A stretch of DNA of 64,000 nucleotides from Pedobacter sp. Leaf216 (GCF_001421515.1 NZ_LMKM01000005.1:107887-171886); one strand, 5' to 3'; counted from the first letter of the stretch, positions 28,033 to 37,691 are shown. Notes: a model not told the origin generated them from the letters alone. Made by a program: numbers and translations.

Positions 28033-30495
28033 ATGTTAAAGTTAATTAGGTATATATTCTTGTTTATTGTGTTGTTTAACAGTGAGTTATTGTTTGCGCA
28101 GCAATCTACACGTTTAAATAATAACTGGGAATTTTTAAAGCAAGATTTGGGCGGTATATGGGAAGCTGTACGTCCCGTTGGCGTTGGCAATCCTGAGGCG
28201 GTTCCATTATGGCAGAAGGTAACTTTGCCGCACTGCTTTAATGCAGAAGATGCTGTAGATCCTGATGTTAATTATTATCAGGGCCCCGCTTGGTACCGCA
28301 CGCAGCTTAAAATAGATAATCCTTACCAGAACGGAAGAACAATTTTACATTTCGAAGGAGCCGGACAAAAAACTGAAGTTTATGTATATACCACCAAAGT
28401 AGCTACACATGTGGGAGGCTATGATGAATGGACAGCAGACATTACGGATGCAGTTGCTGCTTTCGAAAAAACGGCTATTTATCAGAAACAGTTCAAAGGC
28501 AAGGTTCCGGTTTCGGTACTGACGGATAATTCCAGGGATCTGGAAATGATTCCTTCCAATCTATCCGATTTTAATGTATATGGCGGCATTTACCGTTACC
28601 TGAATTTAGTATATGCACCACAATTATCTGTTGATAAAATGTTTGCCAAAGCTGAAGTAGATGCTCAGGGTAAATTAGGTAAATTAACTGTTAAAACCCG
28701 TTTATATAACCCAAAAGCACTTAACGAGGCAACCGTTCTATTGAAATTAGTTGATCCTCAGGGTAAAACTGTAAGTAAAACAGATAAAAAGCTTACTAAT
28801 TTAAGTGCTGATATAGATTTATGGTCGATTGAGCTTAAAAAGCCTCAGTTATGGTCTACCGAAAAACCTGTGCAATACCGTTTGCAGTACGAAATTATTT
28901 CCTCTGCAGGAAATTATAAAGGAGAAGAAAAAGTTGGTTTTCGCCATATCGAGTTTATAGAGAAAGGCCCCTTTAACCTTAACGGAAAACGTTTGCTATT
29001 GCGTGGAACCCACCGCCACGAAGACCACGCGGGTGTGGCAGCAGCCATGACGGAGGGCATGATCCGCCAGGAAATGCAAATGATGAAAGATATGGGTGTC
29101 AACTTTATCCGCCTCGGGCATTATCAGCAATCGCGTATTGTTTTAAACCTTTGCGATAGTTTAGGCATTATGGTTTGGGAAGAAATTCCCTGGTGCCGTG
29201 GTGGTTTAGGAGGCGATATTTATAAACAGCAGGCCAAAAGAATGCTTACCAATATGGTTGAGCAGCATTATAACCATCCGGCCATCATTATTTGGGGCAT
29301 GGGCAATGAAAACGATTGGCCGGGCGATTTCCCAGAATTTGATAAGGAGAAAATCAGGGCTTTTATGAAAGAACTCAACGATCTTTCGCACAAACTCGAT
29401 AAATCGCGCTATACCGCCATTCGCAGATGCGATTTTTGCAGCGATATTGTAGATGTGTATTCGCCTTCCATTTGGGCTGGCTGGTACCGAGGTGCTTATA
29501 CCGATTATAAAAAAGCATCAGAAGATGAGTTTGCCAAGGTTAAACGCTTTTTACATGTAGAGTGGGGAGGAGATAGCCATGCGTTACGCCACTCAGAAAA
29601 TCCGGATAAAGCGTTAAGTAAAATTAAAACAGGCGGCAGTGCCGATGAAAGGGCAGGAGATGCCTCATTGTATGGCGGTGCAGCCAGAATATCCAAAGAT
29701 GGCGACTGGAGCGAATCTTATATTACCAATTTAATCGATTGGCATTTAAAAGAACAGGAAACCATGCCCTGGTTAAGCGGTACAGCTTACTGGCCTTTTA
29801 AAGATTTTTCTACACCTGTCCGTCCAGATAATCCTGTGCCTTATATGAACCAGAAAGGCATGGTAGAAAGAGATTTTACAAAAAAGGAAGCCTATTACGT
29901 TTTTCAATCTTATTGGACAGAAAAACCAATGGTACACATTTACGGCCATACCTGGCCAACCCGTTGGGGCGATGAAGGCGAAGAAAAGATGGTTAAAGTA
30001 TATTCCAATTGCACCGAGGCTGAAATCTTTTTAAACGGAAAAAGTTTTGGAAGTAAAAAACGCAACAGTCAGGATTATCCCGCGGCAGGCTTACGCTGGA
30101 ACCTTCCTTTTGCAAAAGGCGAAAATACAGTTAAAGTAATTGCTAAGAATGGAAAAGAAACCGTAACTGACGAGATTAAGTTTACCTATCAAACTGAAAA
30201 GTGGACCAAGCCCGCAAAAATGGAACTCAAAAAAATCGATCAGCAGGATGATATAGCTACTGTAGAAGTTAAAGTATATGATGATAAGGGAATACCTTGT
30301 TTAGATGCAATCAACTGGATAACTTTTGGTTTAACTGGTGATGGTAAATTAATTGATAATCAAGGTACTTCTTCAGGATCAAGAAAGGTACAGGCTTACA
30401 ACGGAAGGGCCATAATTAAAGTTAAATTAAATAAAGGGCAGAGTGCCGTATCTGTAAGTAGCGAAGGTTTGAAAACAGTTTTTACTACATTATAA
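28033..30495 (+). CDS. GH2 beta-glycosidase, third copy
   Basis: An 820-residue exported enzyme (signal peptide ends LLFAQ). GH2 domains: sugar-binding 25-200, immunoglobulin-like 200-310, TIM barrel 315-640 with acid/base E426 (GMGNEND) and nucleophile E510 (LHVEWGGD). The C-terminal part (about 640-820) has two immunoglobulin-like modules, including a DUF4982-type segment (VYSNCTEAEIFLNGKSFGSK). NQK in MNQKGMV is a third N-x-K. The barrel is enlarged by an insert around 520-560. Together with the other GH2 proteins it implies at least three different beta-linkages in the target. It follows the acyltransferase by 11 bases. Confidence 0.88.
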   Translation: MLKLIRYIFLFIVLFNSELLFAQQSTRLNNNWEFLKQDLGGIWEAVRPVGVGNPEAVPLWQKVTLPHCFNAEDAVDPDVNYYQGPAWYRTQLKIDNPYQNGRTILHFEGAGQKTEVYVYTTKVATHVGGYDEWTADITDAVAAFEKTAIYQKQFKGKVPVSVLTDNSRDLEMIPSNLSDFNVYGGIYRYLNLVYAPQLSVDKMFAKAEVDAQGKLGKLTVKTRLYNPKALNEATVLLKLVDPQGKTVSKTDKKLTNLSADIDLWSIELKKPQLWSTEKPVQYRLQYEIISSAGNYKGEEKVGFRHIEFIEKGPFNLNGKRLLLRGTHRHEDHAGVAAAMTEGMIRQEMQMMKDMGVNFIRLGHYQQSRIVLNLCDSLGIMVWEEIPWCRGGLGGDIYKQQAKRMLTNMVEQHYNHPAIIIWGMGNENDWPGDFPEFDKEKIRAFMKELNDLSHKLDKSRYTAIRRCDFCSDIVDVYSPSIWAGWYRGAYTDYKKASEDEFAKVKRFLHVEWGGDSHALRHSENPDKALSKIKTGGSADERAGDASLYGGAARISKDGDWSESYITNLIDWHLKEQETMPWLSGTAYWPFKDFSTPVRPDNPVPYMNQKGMVERDFTKKEAYYVFQSYWTEKPMVHIYGHTWPTRWGDEGEEKMVKVYSNCTEAEIFLNGKSFGSKKRNSQDYPAAGLRWNLPFAKGENTVKVIAKNGKETVTDEIKFTYQTEKWTKPAKMELKKIDQQDDIATVEVKVYDDKGIPCLDAINWITFGLTGDGKLIDNQGTSSGSRKVQAYNGRAIIKVKLNKGQSAVSVSSEGLKTVFTTL

Positions 30496-30516
30496 CCGCT
30501 AACAAATTTCTAACCA

Positions 30517-31704
30517 ATGAAAAAATTGATCACATTTGCAATGCTCGCACTCTTCTTTTTTACGGGAATAGTGTTGGCAGTTCCCCATGACAAACCAAAA
30601 GAGGGGGATTTTAAGAAACAGGCCGAAGCGTTGCTTAAAAAACAGATTCTAACTGAGGCAGCATGGGCGATGCAGCAAAAACCGGTTACCGTTACTGCTT
30701 CCTCCTCGCCAAGAAGCGCAGGCAGAAAACACGATTTCTTCTCTGAAGCTGATTATTTTTGGCCCGATCCTCAAAACCCTGACGGGCCATACATCAATAG
30801 AGATGGCTTAACAAATCCTGATAATTTTTTAGCGCATCGCAAAGCAATGGTGCGTTTTAGTAAAATAATTGGTGCACTGGCATCGGCTTATAAAATCACA
30901 GGAAACGAAAAATATGTTAAAGCAGCTGTTATACATTTTCAGGCCTGGTTTATCAATGCCGAAACACTGATGAATCCAAATTTACTTTTCGCACAAGCCG
31001 TAAAAGGTAAGTTTACAGGCCGTAATTATGGTATAATTGATACCATTCATTTAATGGAAGTGGCGCAAGGTGCATTAATTATGCAGAAAGCCAAAGCTTT
31101 CGATCCAAACACAGCAAAGGGCGTTAAAAAATGGTTTGCAGAGTATACTTTATGGCTTAGTACCAGCAAACCGGGTATTCAGGAAAAAACAGTTAAAAAC
31201 AATCATGCAACATGTTGGGCCATGCAGGTGGCGTCATTTGCCAGGTTATGTGGCGATGAAAATATGCTTGATTCTTTACGCAACAGTTATAAAACCGTCC
31301 TTTTACCCAACCAAATGGGAATAGATGGTAGTTTCCCATTAGAAATGGCCAGAACCAAACCTTATGGTTATTCGATTTTTAATTTGGATGCGATGACAAT
31401 GCTTTGCCAGATTTTATCGACACCGAAAAATAACCTCTGGAATTTTGAAACAGCAGATGGAAAATCCATTAAAAAAGGATTAACTTATTTGTATCCGTTT
31501 ATTGCCGATAAAAATCAATGGACTTTAAAACCCGATATAATGTATTGGGAGAACTGGCCGGTGGCGCAACCTTTCTTATTGTTCGGTGCTGAAGCTTACC
31601 ATCAGGAAAACTGGTACCAAACCTGGGCTAAATTAGACCATAAACCACAAGTAGAAGAAGTAATTAGAAATTTACCTATCCGTAACCCAATAATCTGGTT
31701 ATAA
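30517..31704 (+). CDS. Alginate-lyase superfamily polysaccharide lyase (PL5/PL38-like)
   Basis: A 395-residue exported protein (hydrophobic start, AVPHDK after the signal) with the alpha/alpha-barrel alginate_lyase domain. N228-N229-H230 (KNNHATCW) is the NNH motif of PL5 and PL38 lyases, and RTKPYGYS (Y283/Y285) would supply the catalytic tyrosine. SEADYFWPDPQNPDGPY near 76-92 is typical of Bacteroidota members. Such lyases cut 1,4-linked uronates (mannuronate or glucuronate) by beta-elimination, making 4,5-unsaturated ends. The GH88 gene follows directly after one base, which supports a uronate substrate. Glucuronan-type activity is preferred over alginate because of the glucuronate genes downstream; this is inference. 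Confidence 0.8.
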   Translation: MKKLITFAMLALFFFTGIVLAVPHDKPKEGDFKKQAEALLKKQILTEAAWAMQQKPVTVTASSSPRSAGRKHDFFSEADYFWPDPQNPDGPYINRDGLTNPDNFLAHRKAMVRFSKIIGALASAYKITGNEKYVKAAVIHFQAWFINAETLMNPNLLFAQAVKGKFTGRNYGIIDTIHLMEVAQGALIMQKAKAFDPNTAKGVKKWFAEYTLWLSTSKPGIQEKTVKNNHATCWAMQVASFARLCGDENMLDSLRNSYKTVLLPNQMGIDGSFPLEMARTKPYGYSIFNLDAMTMLCQILSTPKNNLWNFETADGKSIKKGLTYLYPFIADKNQWTLKPDIMYWENWPVAQPFLLFGAEAYHQENWYQTWAKLDHKPQVEEVIRNLPIRNPIIWL

Positions 31705-31705
31705 T

Positions 31706-32884
31706 ATGAACTTAAAACTAACAATCACGGCACTAAGTCTATTGTCTTTCAGTGTTGTAAAGGCACAAAAAGTAAATGTTAAAACAGCATTTGCCTCGGC
31801 AGCCAAACAAACCGATGTACTGATTAAGAATGTAGATTCGGCCAGAAAAGTAAAGCCCAATTTAGTATCACCACGAACGGTAGAAAACGGCCAGTTTAAA
31901 ATGGTTGTTTCCAGAGATTGGACAAGTGGATTTTTTCCGGCAGAACTTTGGTATTTCTACCAGTACACCAATGATAAAAAATGGCTCAACCTGGCAAAAA
32001 AATATACTGAAGACATTAAAAAAGAACAGTTTAACACCGGAACGCACGATTTGGGTTTCATGATTTATTGTCCATTTGGCAACGGATACCGCTTAACGAA
32101 CGATCCTGCTTATAAAGCAGTGATTATTCAGGCAGCTAAATCACTGTCTACACGTTTTAATGCAAAAGCTGGTGTTTTAAAATCTTGGGATCATAATGGC
32201 GATAAATGGAAATATCCGGTTATTATTGATAACATGATGAATTTGGAATTACTGTTCGAAACCACCAAATTAACAGGCGATTCGTCTTTTTATAAAATTG
32301 CGGTAACCCACGCCAATACCACTATGAAGAATCATTTCAGGCCCGATTTCAGTTCTTATCATGTAATTGATTATGATACACTTACTGGTAATGTGCGTCA
32401 AAAATTAACTGCACAGGGTTATGCCAATGAATCTGCATGGGCACGTGGCCAGGCCTGGGCATTATATGGCTACACGATGTGTTATCGCGAAACTAAAAAC
32501 AAAACCTATTTAGCCCAGGCCGACGGGGTTGCAGGTTTTATTTTGAACAGTAAAATTACACCGGCAGATGGTATTCCGTATTGGGATTATAACGACCCAA
32601 AAATACCTGATGTATCCCGCGATGCTTCTGCAGCTGCAATTACAGCATCTGCACTTTACGAATTGGTAAAATATAGTACAAACGGTAAAAAGTACAAGGC
32701 AGCAGCTGATAAAATTTTAAATTCATTAAGTACAAAGTATACCAGTAAAATAGGCGATAATTATGGTTTTATTTTAGAACACAGCACCGGGCATCGCCCT
32801 GCAAAATCGGAAGTTGATGTGCCTATTAACTATGCTGATTATTACTATTTGGAGGCTTTGCTAAGAAGTAATAAATTAAAATGA
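31706..32884 (+). CDS. GH88 unsaturated glucuronyl hydrolase
   Basis: A 392-residue exported alpha6/alpha6-barrel enzyme (signal peptide ends VVKAQ). Catalytic aspartates D115 (GTHDLGF) and D175 (IIDNMMN) match D88 and D149 of Bacillus UGL; WARGQAW (245-251) is the other family hallmark. It hydrates the 4,5 double bond of a non-reducing unsaturated uronic acid, which then falls off the chain. It processes the product of the adjacent lyase, yielding 4-deoxy-5-keto-uronate for the KDG pathway. The following 184-base gap to GH30 contains no gene. Confidence 0.93.
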   Translation: MNLKLTITALSLLSFSVVKAQKVNVKTAFASAAKQTDVLIKNVDSARKVKPNLVSPRTVENGQFKMVVSRDWTSGFFPAELWYFYQYTNDKKWLNLAKKYTEDIKKEQFNTGTHDLGFMIYCPFGNGYRLTNDPAYKAVIIQAAKSLSTRFNAKAGVLKSWDHNGDKWKYPVIIDNMMNLELLFETTKLTGDSSFYKIAVTHANTTMKNHFRPDFSSYHVIDYDTLTGNVRQKLTAQGYANESAWARGQAWALYGYTMCYRETKNKTYLAQADGVAGFILNSKITPADGIPYWDYNDPKIPDVSRDASAAAITASALYELVKYSTNGKKYKAAADKILNSLSTKYTSKIGDNYGFILEHSTGHRPAKSEVDVPINYADYYYLEALLRSNKLK

Positions 32885-33068
32885 TAAAAAAATGATTGAT
32901 GTATTTTCCTTATTGATAAAAGGTTATATCATTAAGGCTTTAAAACAGGCATAATGGGCTGTAATATTTAAGATTGTATGGTCGAAAATGCACGATTTAT
33001 TCGGAAATTGGACCTGTAAATAAAAATGACGCCATTCGTAAGGCGCTGGTTTAAATAAATATATAATA

Positions 33069-34535
33069 ATGAAGCAAAATCTGAGTATCCTATTGATTTT
33101 GGCAACCGCATTTACCGTCGTTGCCCAAAACAAAAAAACAGTAAAACCTGTTCAAACTTATGCCGTTGGCAATAAAAAAGTTTCAGTTTATACCACGGCA
33201 GAAAAATCTGATTACCGAATCAGTAAAACAGAAACCTTAAGTTTTACCGAAAACAAGCAACCTTTTGAAACAGAGCCTTGTATTTTTGTCGATCCTACCA
33301 TTAAATACCAAACTTTGGTGGGCATTGGCGGTGCTTTAACCGATGCTTCTGCCGAAACATTTGCTAAACTTTCCAAAAAAAATCAACAAGAACTGTTGAC
33401 CGCATATTATAGCCCTGTTAAGGGTATCGGCTATACTTTGGCACGTACCAATATTGCCAGCTGCGATTTTTCTAGCGGTAGTTATACCTATGTTCAGGAT
33501 AATGACAAAGACCTTAAAACGTTTAGTGTAGCACACGATCAGGAATTTAAAATTCCATTGATTAAACAGGCCATTGCTGCTGCGGGAGGCAAATTACCTT
33601 TATTTGTTAGCCCGTGGTCGCCACCGGCCTGGATGAAAGATAACAATAGTTTAGTTCAGGGTGGGCATTTGTTACCTGCCTTTCGCCAAAGTTGGGCCAA
33701 TCATTATGTGAAATTTATTAAAACCTACGAGTCAATGGGCATGCCGATTTGGGGCTTAACCGTTCAAAATGAACCGATGGCGAAACAGAAATGGGAATCT
33801 TGTGTGTTTACAGCTGAAGAAGAACGCGATTTTATCAAAAACTTTTTAGGTCCGACTTTACAGAAATCAGGTTTAGCCTCTAAAAAACTAATCGCATGGG
33901 ATCATAACCGCGATCAGATTTTCCAAAGGGCAAGCACCATTTTAAATGATAAAGATGCAGCCAAATACGTTTGGGGAATTGGTTTCCATTGGTATGAAAC
34001 ATGGACAGGTAGCGGAATGCAATTTGGCAATGTAAAACAAACACATGAAGCCTATCCCGATAAAGCATTAATCTTTACTGAAGGATGTAAGGAAAAATAC
34101 GATGTGAATAAATTAGACGACTGGACTTTGGGTGAGCGTTATGGCGATTCCATGATTAACGATTTTAATGCCGGAACAGCTGCCTGGACAGATTGGAACA
34201 TACTTTTAGATGAAAAAGGCGGGCCAAACCATGTAGGTAATTTCTGTTTCGCTCCTGTGCATGCAGATACTAAAAATGATAAATTGATTTACACCAATGC
34301 TTATTATTACATGGGCCATTTTTCTAAATTTATCCGTCCCGGAGCTAAAAGAATAGGAACAGCCTCAAGTCGCGATAAACTGCAATCAACTGCCTTTTTA
34401 AATACCGATGGAAAACTTGTGGTAGTGGTGATGAATCAATCAGACGATAAATTGAAATACAGTTTATGGATTAAAGGTGAGGCGGCAACCACAACCAGTT
34501 TACCGCATTCAATAACCACATTAGTAGTAGAATAA
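33069..34535 (+). CDS. GH30 retaining beta-glycosidase
   Basis: A 488-residue exported enzyme (signal ends FTVVAQ). Catalytic TIM barrel with IGGALTDASAE near 87-97, WSPPAWMK, acid/base E235 in VQNEPM, nucleophile E338 in IFTEGC, and a C-terminal beta-sandwich from about 425. The overall plan resembles glucosylceramidase/beta-1,6-glucanase/beta-xylosidase GH30 members; subfamily is not determined. It lies in the PUL after GH88 and before the uronate catabolic genes. Confidence 0.92.
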   Translation: MKQNLSILLILATAFTVVAQNKKTVKPVQTYAVGNKKVSVYTTAEKSDYRISKTETLSFTENKQPFETEPCIFVDPTIKYQTLVGIGGALTDASAETFAKLSKKNQQELLTAYYSPVKGIGYTLARTNIASCDFSSGSYTYVQDNDKDLKTFSVAHDQEFKIPLIKQAIAAAGGKLPLFVSPWSPPAWMKDNNSLVQGGHLLPAFRQSWANHYVKFIKTYESMGMPIWGLTVQNEPMAKQKWESCVFTAEEERDFIKNFLGPTLQKSGLASKKLIAWDHNRDQIFQRASTILNDKDAAKYVWGIGFHWYETWTGSGMQFGNVKQTHEAYPDKALIFTEGCKEKYDVNKLDDWTLGERYGDSMINDFNAGTAAWTDWNILLDEKGGPNHVGNFCFAPVHADTKNDKLIYTNAYYYMGHFSKFIRPGAKRIGTASSRDKLQSTAFLNTDGKLVVVVMNQSDDKLKYSLWIKGEAATTTSLPHSITTLVVE

Positions 34536-34557
34536 ACCAAAATAAGAACCAAACAAA

Positions 34558-35382
34558 ATGATGAAAGAAATAGAAAGCCTGTTTTCGTTAAAAAACAAGG
34601 TTGTAGTAGTAACCGGTGCTACAGGTGTTTTAGGCGAGGCTTTTGTTAACGGATTGTGTGCCGCAGGTGCTACAATTGTTGTAATAGGTAGAAATGAAGA
34701 TGCTGCAAAACAAAGGGTTGCCGATGTAACGCAGGCAGGTGGTAAAGCCATTTATATTATTGCCGATGTATTGAATGAGCAAAATTTAATCGATGCAAAT
34801 GAGACGATAATTAACCAGTTTGGCCGTATAGATGCTTTGGTTAATGCAGCAGGCGGTAATGTGGCCGAAGCGGTAATTCAACCCGGAAGTGATATCTTCG
34901 ACCTTAACATATCAGCCCTAAAACAAGCATTTGATCTTAATTTGTTTGGTACCATGTTGCCAACGCAGATTTTTGGTAAAGAAATAGCAAAAAATGGAGG
35001 CAGTATAATTAATATTTCTTCGGTTTCTGCCAATCAGGCCATTACGCGCGTATTGGGTTATTCGCTGGCCAAAACATCTATTGATAGTTATACCAAGTGG
35101 ATGGCTGTGGAGTTGGCTAACCGTTATCAGGATAAAATAAGGATCAATTCTATTGTTCCCGGTTTCTTTATCACCAACCAAAACAGAGCTTTATTAACCA
35201 ATGCAGATGGCAGCTTAACCGCAAGGGGAGAAGCCATTATTTATAAAACACCATTTAAACGTTTCGGGGCCCCTGAAGAGTTGATTGGTGCCCTGGTTTA
35301 CTTGCTTAGCGATGCCTCTAAGTTTGTAAACGGCGAAAATATCAAGGTAGATGGTGGATTTACCGCATTTTCTGGCGTTTAG
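34558..35382 (+). CDS. SDR oxidoreductase, probable fructuronate reductase
   Basis: A 274-residue short-chain dehydrogenase in the cytosol. NAD(P)-binding TGATGVLG near the N-terminus, NAAGGN, and the catalytic YSLAK (Tyr-xxx-Lys) are present. Starts at 34558 and 34561 are both ATG. The direct neighbour is mannonate dehydratase, and Bacteroidota often use an SDR in place of UxuB to reduce D-fructuronate to D-mannonate. Assignment to that reaction rests on context. Other sugar-alcohol dehydrogenations are possible. Confidence 0.82.
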   Translation: MMKEIESLFSLKNKVVVVTGATGVLGEAFVNGLCAAGATIVVIGRNEDAAKQRVADVTQAGGKAIYIIADVLNEQNLIDANETIINQFGRIDALVNAAGGNVAEAVIQPGSDIFDLNISALKQAFDLNLFGTMLPTQIFGKEIAKNGGSIINISSVSANQAITRVLGYSLAKTSIDSYTKWMAVELANRYQDKIRINSIVPGFFITNQNRALLTNADGSLTARGEAIIYKTPFKRFGAPEELIGALVYLLSDASKFVNGENIKVDGGFTAFSGV

Positions 35383-35426
35383 CAATTATTAATCTGTTTT
35401 TATTCCATTATCAGTACAATCATAAT

Positions 35427-36590
35427 ATGAAGAAATTAGAACAAACCTGGCGTTGGTATGGTCCGAATGATCCGGTTAGCTTACAAGATGTAAAACAAGC
35501 GGGTGCTACCGGAATTGTAAGTGCCTTACACCATATTGCTCATGGCGAAGTGTGGCCACTGGCCGATATTCAAGAAAGAAAAGCCATAATCGAAGCTGCC
35601 GGCTTAACCTGGTCGGTAGTAGAAAGTGTGCCTGTACACGAGGTCATTAAAACCCGTAGGGCTGATGCTGGCGATTATATAGAAAATTATAAAACCTCTT
35701 TGCGTAATTTATCGGCCTGTGGAATTAAAACCGTGTGCTATAACTTTATGCCGGTTTTAGATTGGACCCGCACGCAGCTGGATCTGGAAATGACCGATGG
35801 TTCGAAAGCACTTTATTTCAACTGGATCGACCTTGCAATATTTGACCTTTATATTTTGAAAAGGGAAGAAGCTGAAGCTGACTATTCGGAATCAATTTTA
35901 AAAAGAGCGAAAGATAAATTTGCAACCTTAAGCGAGCAAGACCTTATCGATCTTCGCATTAATGTGTTGATGGGAATTCCTAACGAAAAAGAAATCGAAC
36001 TGGAAACTTTACGCAATAGCATTAAAGAATATAAAGCCATTGGTACACAAGGCTTAAAAGAAAATTTAAAGTTTTTCCTATCCTCAATTGCTGATGTATG
36101 TACTGAAGAAGGTATTAAAATGACCATACATCCTGATGATCCTCCTTATGCTATTTTAGGCTTACCGAGGATTGCGAGCACTTTGGATGATTTCAACTAC
36201 ATTATTAAATCGGTAGATCAGCCTTTCAATGGTGTGTGTTTCTGCACAGGATCATTAGGGGCCGGAATGGATAATAATGCACTCGAAATCTTTAATGCAG
36301 TTAAAGAACGTGTTTATTTTGCCCACCTGCGTAATGTTAAAAAAGATGAAGATGGCAGTTTTTATGAGGCAGATCATTTAGGCGGCGACGTAAATATGTA
36401 TGAGATCATGAAAGCATTAACAGAGGAAAATGCTTTACGCGATAAAACCATTCCTTTCCGCCCTGATCATGGTCACCAGATGCTGGATGATTTGGCAAAA
36501 GAAACCAATCCGGGTTATTCGGCAATTGGCAGATTAAGAGGTTTAGCAGAGCTGAGAGGCCTGGAAATAGGAGTAACCGGAAATTATTAA
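35427..36590 (+). CDS. uxuA: Mannonate dehydratase
   Basis: UxuA dehydrates D-mannonate to 2-keto-3-deoxy-D-gluconate (KDG) in glucuronate breakdown. The 387-residue protein matches the family through most of its length: TWRWYGPNDPVSL, SALHHIAHGEVW, IHPDDPPYAILGLPRI (metal-binding H/D), CTGSLGAG, FAHLRNV and FRPDHGHQM. It is the last gene of the PUL and is followed by a strong terminator. UxaC and KDG kinase/aldolase are not in this window and must be encoded elsewhere. Confidence 0.96.
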   Translation: MKKLEQTWRWYGPNDPVSLQDVKQAGATGIVSALHHIAHGEVWPLADIQERKAIIEAAGLTWSVVESVPVHEVIKTRRADAGDYIENYKTSLRNLSACGIKTVCYNFMPVLDWTRTQLDLEMTDGSKALYFNWIDLAIFDLYILKREEAEADYSESILKRAKDKFATLSEQDLIDLRINVLMGIPNEKEIELETLRNSIKEYKAIGTQGLKENLKFFLSSIADVCTEEGIKMTIHPDDPPYAILGLPRIASTLDDFNYIIKSVDQPFNGVCFCTGSLGAGMDNNALEIFNAVKERVYFAHLRNVKKDEDGSFYEADHLGGDVNMYEIMKALTEENALRDKTIPFRPDHGHQMLDDLAKETNPGYSAIGRLRGLAELRGLEIGVTGNY

Positions 36591-36640
36591 TTTCTTTTTT
36601 CTTCCTGAAATTACTTTAGGATCTTAATTTTTAAATACAG

Positions 36641-36682
36641 ATGCGCACGGATAAACAACTTTGTTTTATGTGCGCATTTTTG
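36641..36682 (+). terminator. Rho-independent terminator of the PUL operon
   Basis: ATGCGCAC ... GTGCGCAT is a perfect 8-bp stem, extended inward by ATAAACAA / TTGTTTTAT with a one-base bulge, followed by TTTTT. It starts 51 bases after uxuA and closes the long susC-to-uxuA transcript. Confidence 0.85.
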
Positions 36683-36949
36683 TTGCATTTACCACGGAAA
36701 CACTGAAATCACGGAAAATCTATTATTTCTACGTATTTCCCCTTTTAGTAGTGACATCCTGAGCCCTTATGTGTTTTCGTGAATCGTTATTCGTCCACTT
36801 TCACCTCATACGTCTTCCTGAATCGTTATTCGTCCACTTTCCTCTCACGCGTCTTCCTGAACTTGTTTCAGGATCTTAGTCATGAGTTAATCACAGCTGT
36901 TTGAATTTTTTGTTGCATTTGCCACGGAAACACTGAAATCACGGAAAAT
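36677..36949. repeat. Intergenic repeat cluster: 43-bp direct repeats and 39-bp tandem repeat
   Basis: Within the 455-base spacer after uxuA: (a) a 43-bp word with core CCACGGAAACACTG occurs at 36677-36719 and 36907-36949 with about one difference; (b) a 39-bp unit starting GAATCGTTATTCGTCC is tandem at 36781 and 36820; (c) CCTGAACTTGTTTCAGG, a small palindrome, lies at 36856-36872 and again at 61036. No gene is present. These look like short dispersed intergenic elements. Confidence 0.75.
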
Positions 36950-37045
36950 TTTTTATTTCTTCTATGCGCATTATTCCTTTTATAAGTGTCATTCTGAACG
37001 GAGTCGGAGGACCTTCACTGCACTCAATATCCCCGTTTTTCAGTT

Positions 37046-37432
37046 TTACATATAAAAAACATTAAACTTATGACCGTCAGGGTCTGAAAATACGAAACCA
37101 TAATATCCTTCGCCAAACGCTTTAGGTTCTGAAACTATTTTGCCACCTGCCTGCACAACATCTTTCGCCCACTGATCAACTTCTGCTTTACACTCTGCTG
37201 AAAGGGTAAATATAATTTCGTTAGCAATATGGGCATCCGAAATATCTATCTCAACATTTGCTTTTAATACTTCTTTTAAAAAGAAATGCATGATAAAATT
37301 ATCCTCGCTTATTAAGAAGCTGGTGAGGTCGTTATTTCTTCCGTTTGGTTTAAATCCAAGTGCTGTATAAAACTTTGTTGTTCGGTCTAGATCACTCACT
37401 GTAAAATTCGACCATATCTTTTTAGGCTTCAT
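37046..37432 (-). CDS. VOC-superfamily (glyoxalase/bleomycin-resistance-like) protein
   Basis: A 128-residue protein with two beta-alpha-beta-beta-beta modules: IWSNFTVSDLDRTTKFYTALGF at the start and VVSEPKAFGEGYYGFVFSDPDGHKFNVFY at the end. Likely metal ligands include a His in DPDGHKF. It belongs to the group of small dimeric VOC proteins with unassigned substrates common in Bacteroidota. It is cytosolic, alone on the minus strand and facing the PUL terminator. A specific reaction cannot be given. Confidence 0.85.
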   Translation of the reverse strand: MKPKKIWSNFTVSDLDRTTKFYTALGFKPNGRNNDLTSFLISEDNFIMHFFLKEVLKANVEIDISDAHIANEIIFTLSAECKAEVDQWAKDVVQAGGKIVSEPKAFGEGYYGFVFSDPDGHKFNVFYM

Positions 37433-37577
37433 GTTAAAGTTATTTAATAAGAAATACTAATTTACGTCTTAAGACATGGATAGTTGGGGTTATTAAGCGA
37501 CATATAATAGGGCTATTTGGGATAATTTTTGGATAAGAGAATATTGCAGTGAAGCAGAAAATAGAAAATAAATTGAA

Positions 37578-37612
37578 TAAAAAAAGGCTTCCAGTTTTAA
37601 CTAGAAGCCTTT
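37578..37612 (-). terminator. Terminator after tRNA-Arg
   Basis: On the minus strand AAAGGCTTCTAGTT / AACTGGAAGCCTTT forms a 14-bp stem (one wobble) directly after the tRNA and runs into a T tract. Confidence 0.8.
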
Positions 37613-37617
37613 AATTG

Positions 37618-37691
37618 TACCCCGGAAGGGACTCGAACCCCTGACCCTCGGTTTAGAAAACCGACGCTCTATCCAGCTGAGCTACCGAGGC
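37618..37691 (-). tRNA. tRNA-Arg (anticodon TCT)
   Basis: The minus strand folds into a complete 74-base cloverleaf: acceptor GCCTCGG / CCGGGGT (two G-T pairs), D arm GCTC...GAGC, anticodon stem TCGGT/ACCGA with loop TTTCTAA (anticodon TCT), T arm AGGGG-TTCGAGT-CCCTT, discriminator A. CCA is not encoded. It reads AGA/AGG arginine codons. Confidence 0.95.

Noticed and set aside
18873..30495. NxK motif as proof that all three GH2 enzymes are beta-glucuronidases
   Set aside because: An N-x-K string also occurs in many beta-galactosidase-type GH2 proteins; only the first enzyme has supporting size and context.
8833..36590. Ulvan or heparin/chondroitin sulfate as PUL target
   Set aside because: No sulfatase and none of the usual ulvan or GAG lyase families is present.
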